DNA of 64,000 nucleotides, from assembly GCF_001039355.2 (NCBI RefSeq), contig NW_019775751.1, positions 160,428 through 224,427 of the forward strand, written 5' to 3'. The position numbers were made by a program, and so were the translations under genes. How positions within the stretch are numbered: position 1 is the stretch's first letter; each line of letters starts with the position of its first letter. The notes under the pieces are model-generated. The model had not been told where the DNA came from, did no database searches, and was given only the letters and a program-made list of their open reading frames with translations. This document shows positions 47,021 through 58,883 of the stretch, in pieces. The stretch is from Lingula anatina. Its lineage: Eukaryota > Brachiopoda > Lingulata > Lingulida > Lingulidae.

Positions 47021-49190
47021 GTACTGTATACACGTGAACCGGCAAAGTTAATGATGATTTCATGTTGCAAAAGCATAATTAAATCAGTTAGTTATTTTCC
47101 AAACAATATTATTTGAATAGCAGATACGTAAATCAAACTAACAACAATAAACATTTTTGATGACATTGAAAATCAAAACCTGCGGTGCATGATAGGTTGA
47201 GGAGGACACTGCCACAGCAAGTAATGCATGAATTTTGTTACACAACATCATATGCTTATGTCATTGTTAACTCTGTGGTATTATTACTCAATTTACTGCT
47301 CAAATTAAATACCTAATACTTTTCTCAGGCTACCAAGTACAAATCAACTTATTTTGTGGCAATTGACCTCCATGTTCCATCTTTTGTGCATGTTGTTTAT
47401 AATTATTATTATTTGTTCAAGCACATTTTAATAAAGTGGCTATGCTTTAACAAGAGAAATTTATGCTGAAGTTTAAAAGATTAAATCATCAGTAGTATGT
47501 ACAATTAAAGCTTTTAATTTGATTATGCATATTTGATTTTCAATTATCTTGATTATGATATGAGGTTTCTGCATTTTTCTCTTGCCCTCGAATCAATATC
47601 TAACAAGTAAATTGATAGTGCTTTATTACAATTTTTGCTTTATACTTTCAGATGTTAAAACTGTGTAGCAGTTGGTAAAGCTGTAGAGATTGATGTGAGC
47701 ATAGATCAGGGGAAATGGTATTAGAGAAACTAGGAGGACAAGACATAGATAATGTACAGTACTAGTAGATCCATCATCACAGCAAGGATAGATGGTGTGA
47801 TCTTGTCCCTGAAGCTATGCCACAAGTTTTCAAACTGGTTGAGTCCTTACTAAGACAAGCTGCTGCGGTGTGAATTGCAATATGTACATTCAGGTTATAC
47901 GTGGCAGATTTATGACAAAAGAGACCTTCACAATATACTTCAAAGAAGTTATTCTTGCATCTATGCCTCATCAAAAGTACACATGCAGTTACAGTGACTA
48001 GAACATTGTCTGCAAATAGTGAGGCAGTGAAGGCTGCAAGGTGCCACTGTTTTTCAGTATTAAGAATGACAGTATCTGCTATTTATTTATTTATTTTTAT
48101 TTCTTATTTTTAATGGGAGGGAGACTCACTTTGTTCTTTCTATGCCCATTCAGTTAAGGGTTGGTGGCAATATATGGTAAATCTGTCATGCCTGTATGTA
48201 TAATTTCTCTGGCTCAAATTTCTACATTTATTGGGTGCATTATGAAGTTTCCTGACTGATTAATGAGGTTACCTGTAGAAATATCTTGCTTACACACATT
48301 TTGTGATATTTTTACTACTTTATACATATGATTATTCACATCTCATCAGTGGTGTGTGAAAGGTACTTGGTATTTGCATTTTAGAACTGTAGATCTGTGT
48401 ACCAGCAGGGTTATATTTCATATATCTGCGAATGTTTCTAAAAATAAGCTTCATGTTTGATAATAAATTGGTTTGAGATAAATAAATAACCCAAATTAAA
48501 TCAATTCATTTTATATTTCACATAATTTGTTTTTATAATTCTTCTAAGCATTTAATCCTAACATCTCCCATCATTATACTGTTAGTGTGTAATAAACTTG
48601 AAAGTTTCCAAGTTTTTATTAACAGGTTGATGCTAACGTATTACAAATGAACATGAGCATTAAAGCATATTTCCTTACTCAAATGTATCAAACCTACCAC
48701 TGGCATAATACCGGTAAAGATACAGGTAAAGATGACAGCATTGATAACTGGGTTTACAGCGCTTTTAGTGCAGCTTGGCTAGTGTCAGATTGTTATCTGA
48801 TAAAGTTTGCTACTAGTACCTGGGAACAAAAGGTCTGGCACTTGACAATCAAGTTAATAAAATCACAAAACGCCTGTAGAAAGTAGAGCATACCTGCCCA
48901 ATATTGATTTGTTAAGATTCATGACTAAGGGGTGCGTTACTGGTGTCAAGGGCCAAGACTTGAACTTAGGGGTTTGGCATGTCACTGGGCATTCCCCCGA
49001 TATCTGTCCAAATCTAATAAAGCCTCAGTTGCTTAACTTTCGCCAAATTTCTAATATCTACAGGTTGTGTTATTTAATGCTTGGGTTATCTTCTTTGGTG
49101 TCGGTTAATTGGGGACACCTGTGCGGCCTGTCAACGCACCTAGATTCACTTTTGCCGGTGCCACATTTTCAATTGCCGTAAATATCAAAT
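47021..49190. other. AT-rich region without supported genes
   Basis: No splice-framed exon or repeat family recognised. TTTA/TATT-rich tracts occur at 48075-48110. Confidence 0.45.
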
Positions 49191-49240
49191 TCATGAATAG
49201 AATGAGGAAAAATGACAGTTATGAAAAAATGTTTGGAAGT

Positions 49241-49353
49241 ACCTGTCACCTTCGCCACAGTAACCATATGGGCTGTGATGCCCCCCACCACAGGCGACAC
49301 CTTGCGGAGCAAGCGTGCGTAATCCAGGGTGCAACTGAAAATAACGTCGTCGC
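49241..49353 (-). other. Possible Cys/Gly-rich exon fragment
   Basis: On the minus strand, between an acceptor (GTTATTTTCAG) and a donor-like GACAG|GTAC, the frame reads LHPGLRTLAPQGVACGGGHH followed by SPYGYCGEGDR. The CGGG..GYCG pattern is reminiscent of small cysteine-rich extracellular modules (IGFBP-like), but too little is present to decide. Confidence 0.2.
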
Positions 49354-49906
49354 GCGACCTTATTGTTGAAACAAGTACAAGGCGTACCTTGCGGAAAAGA
49401 ACCCAATAAGCCCAAAGTAAGTCGTATCTCTAGTGGTCAGGCAAAAACATATATACGCTCTTATTTAATTGACCCAAGGTACAAATGTACTTCAGAAAAA
49501 GCCTCAATAAAGGTTAAAAATTCAAGATCACCCTTCATGAAAATACATAATGATAATCTTTTTAATAATATTTAGTAGAAGATGAACTAGAAAATTAAGA
49601 AATTAAATACAAATAAACGAATGATAGTAATTATGAAAAAAAGCCAAATGAATCAATTGTTAATAATTCCTGGAAAACCATCCCTTAAACAAATAAATTG
49701 TGGATGAAGCAAGTGAATGAAACGAATAGGCAACATAGCACCATCCTTATATTGGGGATAATTTAGATTCCAGTGAAAACAGTTTCTCAGTCTCAAGCAC
49801 AATTCACAACCTTTTCCCGATACAATCAAAATTCATATCAATGAATACATCAGCAATGGTTCGTGGTAAATATAGAGTGATTGGCTATTCACAAAAAAAA
49901 AAAAAA

Positions 49907-49937
<31 letters not shown>

Positions 49938-50575
49938 TGCTATGGAGAAAGAAAATAGAATTTCTAATCATTCAAAATTATATTTCATACAGGCAATCAA
50001 ATAATCTGTAATGATACAGTGTGAAATTGTATCTTCCATCTACCATATTGTTCGGGTATATTAATAACAAATAATGGTGTTTTTTATCATTTCTAATTAG
50101 GTCCGTATATCAAACGTACCGTTGTAAGCTTTATTGAAATGAAGTGTAATTATAGATAATCCTTGCCAATGGTTGTTATTCATTAAGGATGTTAAATGCA
50201 TTTGTCTATATGGAGAGTCACATTCACACGGGCAATGATAAACAGGGTCTAAAGTACGTCGTTCTTAATATAACTGAATAATTGATATTGTAGCAAGGTT
50301 GCCAGCCCAGCAATCTACGACCTGGGATGTGATTGTGACGGACGAGAGGCCCAACCATCTAAAAACCTGATGATAAGAGCAATCAAAATAACTGAAGGTG
50401 CCTTTTCAGTTCTAGCAACGTGAACACTTGATCATGTTTCTTCGTATAGAATGTGGGTTGTAACATACGTGAACCTATCACATTCATAGGGCCTACAATA
50501 CGCATTTGTAATGGAATAAAGCAATAAGCATCACGGTCGTCATATCTTGTCAGAAGAGGGGATAACGTAGAAGCA
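49354..50575. other. Upstream region of the VioB-like gene
   Basis: AT-rich, with a poly-A/AAT microsatellite at 49890-49935. The promoter must lie near the 3' end, but no TATA box is obvious. Confidence 0.45.
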
Positions 50576-53500
50576 ATGGGGACTATTTCATTTACCCTTG
50601 GCCTCATGGCGACAATTCTGGTGTCCTCCTTCCTCTGTCTTCGCGCCGACGATGGACCAGGTAAATGATTCTTGCTGTCAGTTCTTTACCTCTTCAGTTT
50701 GATATCGTTAACAAGTCACTTACGCTTATGAACCGAGACAATCTTTTTTATCTATTTATCACCTTAAGAAAACCCAGAATCAGTTTTTGAAGTCTGCATA
50801 TTACGCCCTGTAGCTTCCCATCATAGTTTCCGCAATCAAATTCACCAAATTAAATGAGTCAACATGTTCTTTTCCCTGTGTCCTTCATTTTAAGACATAA
50901 CCTGCATGTACTTGTATCCGGCAGTATAGCAATGTTAATTATTGTCTGTCATAGAATAGGCGGTCGTGTCTGCTGGTAGATGTATTTTCCCATTATCACT
51001 GGCAACGGCTTATTTCATAGACCCCATTCCCATACCTAGATCGATTTAGCAGGATCGACCTATCTCAGAGGGGATTCTTGCAAAATTGCATTCGGATTAA
51101 GGGGCTTAGATGTCTACCACGCCTATTAAAGCTGCTAAACGATAGTCAATTACCCCCTAACAGCTTCAGTAGGCGTGCCAGACATCAAAGTCGCTTAGGC
51201 TAATATAATTTACCGAGAAACCCCTCGGAGAAGGCTGTATGGGAATGGGGTCACACATTGATACATAATATCTGCAGTGAAAGCTGTATTATTATATGAA
51301 GGCGCAAAGGTTGATACTACAGTATGTCGAAACCTATATATTAGCAGACGTTTTCTATCACTTTCAGATGCCATTTATTCCTATCTTGGCTTTCCTCGAC
51401 TACATTTTGCTGGACGTTTTTATGTCGATCCCATAACTTCCAACAATTATTTATATAACCTCAATATGAGCCTTTATAGTGGGCCCCGCCTTCCAAGCGA
51501 ACGACATGGGTTTAATATTCAGGTAAAATCTCTGGAGTCTCATGACCTACGCCCGTTAATATTAAACATCTGGCAGTCAATGCCGGAATCCACAATTGGT
51601 TTTAAGCTTATATCAAAATTTTGATGGCATACATGTATACATCACACAATATCCTTAGACGTATATAGCCTCGGGTAAGGTATAATAAAGGTTTCATCAG
51701 CGCAACAGGGATGGCATAAATTTCAACATTTCATATTAGTTTACGGAGCGTGAAAAAATAGCAGTAGCGTAGGCTGATGGGTTTGTTCTTTTAGTATGCG
51801 TATACGCTTATAAGCTACAATGAAACAAAATAAATGCTCGTTGAATTTTCTTGCTTCGAATAACATAACTGAAACATTTTTATCGTTTTTTTCTACCTGA
51901 AATATCTTGTTCCTTAATTTCAGGGTACTGGAAATTTTATATTTTACGAGACTTACGTGACATCAGTGTGCTACGGAGATGGGACATGTACCTACAATGA
52001 TGCAATCGTTGGAGAAAAGGTGGAAGGTGAAGCTGACAGATGCTTTATGTTTTGTTACTTTTCTTTCACTTATGTTGTGTTGTGTTGTATTGCGCTATGT
52101 TGCATTGTGCTTTCAAGATATGCAGGTTATACGCTTGTGGTATTTGTAAAGAAAAGATTGTGTTTACCAGATTATCTTGTCTCCTCTAACACAATACATT
52201 GTTTGCAAATACTGTTAAGCATAGATTGTGTTTACCAGACCTTTTGGTCTTCTCTAACACAGTCACGTAACTGTTTGCTGACGTATAGTTTAGGTCTGTG
52301 CATTCTTGTACGTCTTCTACTTCTTCCTCTCTTTCTTCTTCTTAGATTAAATGTTTCTATCTTTCACTGAAACAGTGAGACCGTTACATCGATTAATCGC
52401 TAAATGTTTGTTTCATAATTTATTTCATACATTCTATTTTGCAAATGAGTGTTAACTTAATATAACTCCCCCTTTCCTTAAAGACTGGTTCCTAGCTTCG
52501 CCTGCCAAACTGATAGATATTTACACCATCTGCGACACCCTCCCTTCACTCTACGGTCTCACACTACACATCCCTGGGGGATTCCGGGCCACCATGATCC
52601 CAACGCCCAACCAGAATTTCTGGTTTAAGTGCGCCGAGACCGCGTCACTGTATACAGCCTCTGCGGCTGCGCATTTCAAGTCCGTCCTCGGAGACGTCGA
52701 GTGGTTAGACCTGACCTACCAGTCTCGGTTTTTAGACGAGATCTCGGAGGCCAGTGGCCAGGCACTGTCAATCAAATTCAACATGGACATATTCGACTGC
52801 GCTCTCAACACCACCAGTGAAGACTTCTTGATGGGACGGTTGACTGGCACCATTGGCCCTCATCACTCCAGCGATTCCATTCCACACATGCGCAGCAGCC
52901 GAATACTACGCGCCGAAGAAATTGAGTGTGCCGGTCTTCCATTTTGCCACGCTCCCTTTGTTCTGAACACTGAACTGAAATTGCTCACTGTTGATTTAGG
53001 AAACAGTCTAAGGACGACTATGGAGGGCCAGTATGACCCTGACAAGATTGGCAGGATTGCTCTCGGCGTGTACAAAAAGAGGGAGATTGATGACCCTGAA
53101 CTCAGCGGCGACCTTGACCCCAACGAAATGGCCCAATGTGATGATATCGTAAGTGTTATTTCAGAGGTGAACTATTCTGCCCCGGACTGGTATCAGGACA
53201 CAGCAGGAGTCGTGACCTTTGACCTTGCTGATGACCAAGTAGTTGATGTATCTAGGTTGCCACTGGCTCTGTTCAGAATAACACTGCCCGGTGACATGAA
53301 CTTGACGAACAAAAAGAATGGTGATGAAAGCGGTAGTGTCAACGAAGGCGACAAAAACTTCATAAGCGTGTCGCAGTGTAAGCAGGTTGTCCTCGCCGAA
53401 CGTGCCCACGGTATAGTTGTTGGTGCCATGTACAACAACACCTTTAAAAAAGATCCAGGTGACAGGTGGAATTTTACCGTATTTGCCAGCAAGTTCGGTG

Positions 53501-55047
53501 TCCCGATTTCAGGTGTTGCAATAAGCTTGACATTTGGGGACACAGGGGACGCAAGCGTTTTTCAATTATGTGGCCCGTGTACTCCTGGCTTTAGTATCCC
53601 CCAACGGGCTCTGTCTCTACCGAAACCAGTGGAAACTGACGAAAATGGTATCGCTAATATTGACATCACAGCCCATGATCCAATAGAAGAGAACGGAGAC
53701 TACAGAAATAGGGTGGTTCTGCAGGGGTCTCAATTATATCTTTTATATGTTAACTTCACCGTTACTTCTGGAACTGACCTTGCCGACAAAACAATATCAG
53801 GCGATTCTGCCGCATTTATTCTTGGCATCCACGTGTTTCAGGAATACGACATACCAAATGCTCCAACGTGGTACGACCACGTGTTACCAATATTTGAACC
53901 CTACAGCAAACTGTACCCTGTAATGGGGAAATTCTTCGAGCTGACGAACTATGAAAGCGTGGTAAGAAACGCGGACAAGATCAGATTTGTTCTCGATCTT
54001 CCCTTACACCACCCAAACCACATGCCTGTGACGAGGGATCTTTCACGAAAAAAGAAAGAAATGATACTAAATTGGCTTGATAATCCTTTGCTCGGCACCG
54101 ACGCAGCTTCCGTAACCAAACTTCGACAACTCCTACAGCAGGCCCTGATGCTGGAGTTCACAACCATACCGCCTTATCTGTCCGCCCTAATGTCCATCAA
54201 GGACGGGAGTAATACCTATATAGCACAAACCATACGAAGTGTTGTAGTGCAAGAGATGCTGCACATGGTGTTGGTTGCTAATATCCTCAACGCAGTGGGC
54301 GGGGCACCTGATTTCACCTCCCCCGGGGTGGTCCCCGAGTATCCGACCAAGTTACCCGGGGGTGTCCGCCCCGATCTACTGATTTCCCTGGAGCACGTAT
54401 CTATAGAATACATTGAATCGGTATTTATGGAAATGGAGAAACCTGCCCAGGAAATTTCGGCGAGCTGTTCCAGAAGTAACGGTAATATTGTTCCCAGTCA
54501 TGAGAATTCAGATTGTCAGGACAGTGCAGCACCGCCATCGTGTTCTGTTGCTCACGAACCCTACACTAAGTACAGTGCAGAGAAGGCACCGAAACAGGAC
54601 ATCAGCACGAACTGTTATAAGTTTTTGTCATCTAACTACAGCAATACCATATCATCATTCTATAACCGAATCAAATCCCTTCTAGTCAATTTGAGCAAAA
54701 ACGACATTGATATATTCACGGGCGATCCGGGTTATCAAATTAACGAGAGCCTCTGGTACGGTATGAGAGAAAGCATTAAACCTTTTCCAATTTTCAACCT
54801 GTCATCGGCCCTAGATGCCATTGCTTTGATAACCGAACAAGGGGAGGGTGGGGACGCGTGCATGCCCTTGACAAGAGACCTGGGTGATCTTTCACACTAT
54901 TATAAATTTGCACAGATCGTTCAGGGGAGAGAAATTCGCGTCACAGGTAAGATGGCCAGCGGTAAGCAAATGGGCCACCTTGAAACTAGCCATATGTTGT
55001 TCTTTATGAAAAACAAATTTCTTCCTTCTGTATACTGTATAGTTTAG
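50576..55047 (+). CDS. Secreted VioB-like (iminophenylpyruvate dimer synthase-type) protein
   Basis: Exons 50576-50660, 51368-51522, 51924-52026 and 52484-55047 join in phase to 968 aa. Residues 1-25 form a signal peptide (MGTISFTLGLMATILVSSFL). Exon 2 carries the family's N-terminal hallmark FPRLHFAGRFYVDPITSNN (residues 37-55); exon 3 has GTGNFIFYETYVTSVCYGDG. The C-terminal ferritin-like domain starts near residue 661: LEFTTIPPYLSAL (E672), QEMLHMVLVANILNAVGG (E705, H708), SSFYNRIKSLL, FTGDPGYQ, ITEQGEGG (E899) and LSHYYKFAQI (H919). This matches the VioB/RebD-type ferritin-like family, in which bacterial enzymes couple two amino-acid-derived imines in bisindole pigment synthesis. Many N-x-S/T sites fit a secreted protein. 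One usual acidic position (TIGEFY in relatives) is Ser here (S839). The substrate is unknown. AATAAA lies at 55210. The huge last exon suggests late intron gain or horizontal origin. Confidence 0.83.
51020..51252. repeat. Foldback MITE family F1, divergent copy 4
   Basis: Ends GACCCCATTCCCATACCTAG and GTATGGGAATGGGGTC are inverted repeats. The interior TACCCCCTAACAGC matches the F1 centre. It lies in intron 1 of the VioB-like gene. Confidence 0.75.
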
Positions 55048-55215
55048 TGTACTGTCAAGTCTAGGTTGGAATTGGTCAGTAGTGCTCTTAGCAATAGATA
55101 AATATTATCATCAAGTGCATAATTTTTATTGAATGAGATATGAATGTTGAAACAAGTCAAAACAGGGGAAAATGCTATAATTCTTTGTCATGTGAAACGA
55201 GTACTCCTAAATAAA
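55048..55215 (+). other. 3' UTR of the VioB-like gene
   Basis: Short 3' UTR ending near AATAAA at 55210-55215. Confidence 0.6.
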
Positions 55216-55970
55216 ATACCTATCTGTTGTGATTGTGTCACAGTCAGTGGTATCTAAAGGTGTTAAAATTTTTATTCACATTTCAATTTCTGTGCCTTAT
55301 TTAATCTATAATAAAATACTTATGAACAGAATATGACTAGTATTATGTTACTTTAACAGCCAGCCACGAAATGAATGATCAGTTTTAAATGCCGAATCTG
55401 ATGAAATATTGATAATTTTTTAGCAATCATCTTTTACTTCAAAACATTTTTTTAGTGACATGGCAAACAAAATTGTTATACATATTATTCTTCCAATATA
55501 TTCTGTGGAAGATGTTCAAAAGACTGATGTTTCAAAACTGATTTTTCAGAGTTTAAAAAATGTGCATGATTATGAAGTCACAAGGAAGCTATATTGCACA
55601 TGTTTTTTATGAATAAGAAAAAAAACGAGTTAACATTATACCTAACTTTTATTTGATTGTCAATATAAAGATATGTCTTAACTTTCACTATTATTATGAA
55701 TTAGGTACCAAATAAGTATTTGTGAAAGTGTAATCATAAATTACTTTTTCTTTAAGGATTTTCTCAGTCCTTTTTGTTTCACTGATTTAGTATGAGCATT
55801 CTGGTAAATTTCAATCAAATTTGCTCATTTGTGACATAAAGTTTTACAAACATGCATATTAGATCAAGTTTCTGTTTTTGTGTAGCTTCACTAGTCAGTT
55901 TCTCCCAGTAGGTTAGCATGGCCTTATTGTCCAAAACAGCAGTTACTATCAGTTACGTTGATTATCTCGT
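55216..55970. other. Intergenic, AT-rich
   Basis: Nothing recognised. Confidence 0.5.
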
Positions 55971-56244
55971 CACGTTTCCGGCTATAGCTCCACGTTGAGT
56001 CAATTTCTATAAAATGGCAGCTGTTGTTACAGGTAGTGCGCTATTGGGTATTGCCTCTTCTGAATATAAACTATTTAGACAACTACGAAATGTAAACAAA
56101 CTGTACATCTTTAGCACTTTTTAATAAAAAAAACTCCCTGTGTGCCAGTGCTAATTCAATATGGCGGATCTACTTGACGACGATGTGGCGTCCTCGAGAA
56201 TCCACGAGAAATCACGCTATTCGCTAAACACAGGTTAGGTACAA
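55971..56244 (+). promoter_or_regulatory. Promoter-like region with candidate first exon
   Basis: A patch richer in CG than its surroundings contains TTTCCGGC (ETS-type) and AATATGGCGGAT, where the start codon is embedded in a YY1-type motif. The ATG at 56161 opens MADLLDDDVASSRIHEKSRY, then SLNT, to a donor CACAG|GTTAGG (56234). A second ATG at 56013 (MAAVVT) precedes another donor-like GGTAGTG. No downstream exon was found before the transposon-rich region, so the gene may be interrupted or continue outside the window. Confidence 0.35.
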
Positions 56245-56549
56245 TGGGGATTAAAATAAAGCCCGGCTATCAAAACAACTTAAGGGGAACAATAGAGCAA
56301 TGTTTTCCCGTACGAACGTCTGGTTAAAAGGAAAATGCTGCTGTCCAATCTTTCCGTTTATTAGATCTTAGATTAAATATTATAGCTTTCTTTTAGTGCC
56401 ATATGTTAAGGAATCATTGATACTACTGGTTACAATGTTAAAAGAGTTTTAAAGAACACATTCTGATGCTTATGGTTCATAAAAATTATTTTTACAAAAA
56501 TATAAAGAGGTGCTTGTGAAATATAGTTTAATAATTTTAATAAATAGTT

Positions 56550-56715
56550 TTATGGTAATATCAGCATTTTGTCTCGACTACAATTAAACGTTTTTTTTTC
56601 TGTAAAATCCGAAGACTTTAGCACCCGGTAGAATAAGATCAGCTCCTGTATGTTATCAATGTCACAAAAGTGGTTAATGTAGCCTAATCTAAGACCACAC
56701 GTTTTTCAATATACA
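56550..56715. repeat. Left half of the split 550-bp repeat
   Basis: Aligns with 43580-43750 (ATCAGCATTTTGTCTC through CACGTTTTTCAATATACAT) and then diverges abruptly. The missing right half appears at 60196-60690. Confidence 0.8.
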
Positions 56716-56830
56716 TTTTAAACAGTCTATGACTCAATGTATGTGGTGAAAGCATACATACTGGTACAAATAGAATAAAATCGTGTATATCATCATAACT
56801 GTCTTGTAATTCAAAATAGTCCGTATTTGG

Positions 56831-57206
56831 AGATCATTCCAAGCCCATGGTATCAGATTGCTCACTCCATTTGCAAGAGGTGACTTCAGGGATGCTACCT
56901 TATTGTGACAACGCACTTGCTCACAGCTCTCGTCTGGCAAGTGATTTGTTGCAGAAACACAGGGCTCTGAGGATGGGACAACCGTCTTTGAGTCCTGATA
57001 CTAATCCTACTGAGCACCTGTGGTCATAATTGGAATGTGCATTACAGAGGCAAACCAATTCCCAAATAATCTGGACCAATTCCGCCACGCTCTTTAGGAT
57101 ATAATGGGACAATATCACACAAAACAGAATTGTTACCCTTGTTGAAGGCTTGTCGCGCCGCCTACAAGAGATAATTGCAGTTCGCCGTGGACGCACACGC
57201 TGTTGA
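56831..57206 (+). pseudogene. Tc1-like DNA transposase remnant
   Basis: The frame contains YCDNALAHSSRLASDLLQ (second catalytic Asp region), QPSLSPDTNPTEHLW (the SPDLNPIEHLW motif with catalytic Glu of Tc1-type transposases) and the C-terminal SRRLQEIIAVRRGRTRC then stop. An in-frame stop follows HLWS and a frameshift follows. The N-terminal DNA-binding and first catalytic parts are missing. Clearly inactive. Confidence 0.85.
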
Positions 57207-57825
57207 GCACAAAAGGACACAAAGCCATGAATGTATTGTTGAACTACACATTTCACTAATGAGGTGGACATATATTTATTAGTCAGATTCATAAATGTAA
57301 GACCAACCATTTGCATTAATAAAAATACTCCACAAAGACTGAAGACTGAAGACGTTTAGTAAAATCCCGTCACTTGTATTATACACATAAAGGTGATGTC
57401 ACAATGTATTCTTCAAATAACGTTTAAAACGCAAAGATAGTTCCACTCCAACATTACAATGTTTCTTATGACACCTCCACAAGGGCATTTGGTCCATATG
57501 GAAGTCTATATCTATGGGTTTAAGTCTATGTCAAAATTATTGCGCCATTATACTTTCATCTGAACAATAGCTGGATTTGTCGGGTTTATTTATATCAATA
57601 TCAATATTTATAAGCCTCTTTAATGCAAATTTCTCGTGCGCATAACAAACAGATATAATTCAATTATATCAATATTAACTTTTTGTGGAATAGCCACTCG
57701 ATTTCAATATGGCCACCGTCCTTCTGGACATAGACTGGCAATCAGTTATCTCCTGGGCCCTGTTGCACCAACCGGTTGTTAGTTTGATCTATATATACTT
57801 GATTATATATCGATTCCTACTATGT
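57207..57825. other. Non-coding sequence after the Tc1 remnant
   Basis: No feature recognised except AT-rich inverted stretches around 57640-57680 (ATATAATTCAATTATAT). Confidence 0.45.
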
Positions 57826-58403
57826 TGTGGGTGCAAAAGTCATTTTTGATATTGTTTTAGTGATAGTACCCCTGTAGGTGATTTGAAAGGACAAAGAGGG
57901 TGTTTAAGTATCTACCAAGATATGTGTGAACGCTGCAAAACCATATATATTGATAACCCGTATTCAAATATATCTCAATGCAATGTTATATACTATCCAT
58001 ATTGGACTAAATTATGATAAAAAAGTATATATATATAGGTACGTGCGAGTTTCCTCTTATAGTAATCAATCCCTTTTTTAAAAAACAATTTTGGCAAAGA
58101 AATGACACAGTAGATTCTGTGGGTGCAAAAGTCATTTTTGATATTGTTTTAGTGATAGTAGGTGATTTGAAAGGACAAAGAGGGTGTTTAAATATCAACC
58201 AAGATATGTGTGAACGCTGCAAAACCATATATATTGATAACCCGTATTCAAATATATCTCAATGCAATGTTATATACTATCCATATTGGACTAAATTATG
58301 ATAAAAAAGTATATATATATAGGTACGTGCGAGTTTCCTCTTATAGTAATCAATCCCTTTTTTAAAAAACAATTTTGGCAAAGAAATGACACAGTAGATT
58401 CTG
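57826..58403. repeat. Two-copy tandem duplication, about 285-291 bp
   Basis: 57826-58116 and 58117-58403 are nearly identical (GTGCAAAAGTCATTTTTGAT through GACACAGTAGATTCTGTG). The second lacks 8 bases (CCCCTGTA) and has a few substitutions. The open frames in it are probably incidental. Confidence 0.92.
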
Positions 58404-58475
58404 TGACTCGAACCGGCGTCCGAGTGTCTGCCAGCTGCAAGACAGCAGAGTTACCACGCAGCCATGATAGCTCCA
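58395..58475 (-). repeat. tRNA-like SINE fragment
   Basis: On the minus strand, ATGGCTGCGTGG resembles a pol III A box and GGTTCGAGTCA a B box about 40 bases downstream. The acceptor ends do not pair, so it is not a functional tRNA. Confidence 0.4.
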
Positions 58476-58883
58476 TTGATACAGTGTGATCAGAAGATCA
58501 CTTTCAACCTCGTCGGGGAGAGCGCCAGATTGGTTGTACATGTGGAGACCTGCTGTCGCAATCGATAATCCGGGTGCCGCATTTCAGCCCACGCAACCCC
58601 AGTCACCGACAACGGTTACGTTCATGAGGTACACGAAGTCCTGTTTGACAACCCGACTCTGAGCTCGGACTTTGTTTTATACTAAGATTGATTTTGGCTT
58701 TACCCATGTTAAAGAGTACAATGGAATCACAGGCGGTGCACAACAGGCGGGTTTTACTTTTAGTTAGACCATAAGAGGAGAGAATAAAGAAATACATTCA
58801 AGTAGTCTGTAATTCCTGGTGCTATTGCAGCCATGGAAAATTTGAGTAAAGCATTATTGGCAAATAATTAAGCCGAAGAGATA

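Noticed and set aside
53161-54413. Minus-strand frames inside the VioB-like last exon
   Set aside because: Shadows of the long plus-strand coding exon.
58395-58475. Possible tRNA gene
   Set aside because: B-box-like GGTTCGAGTC is present, but the acceptor stem ends do not pair; better explained as a SINE piece.
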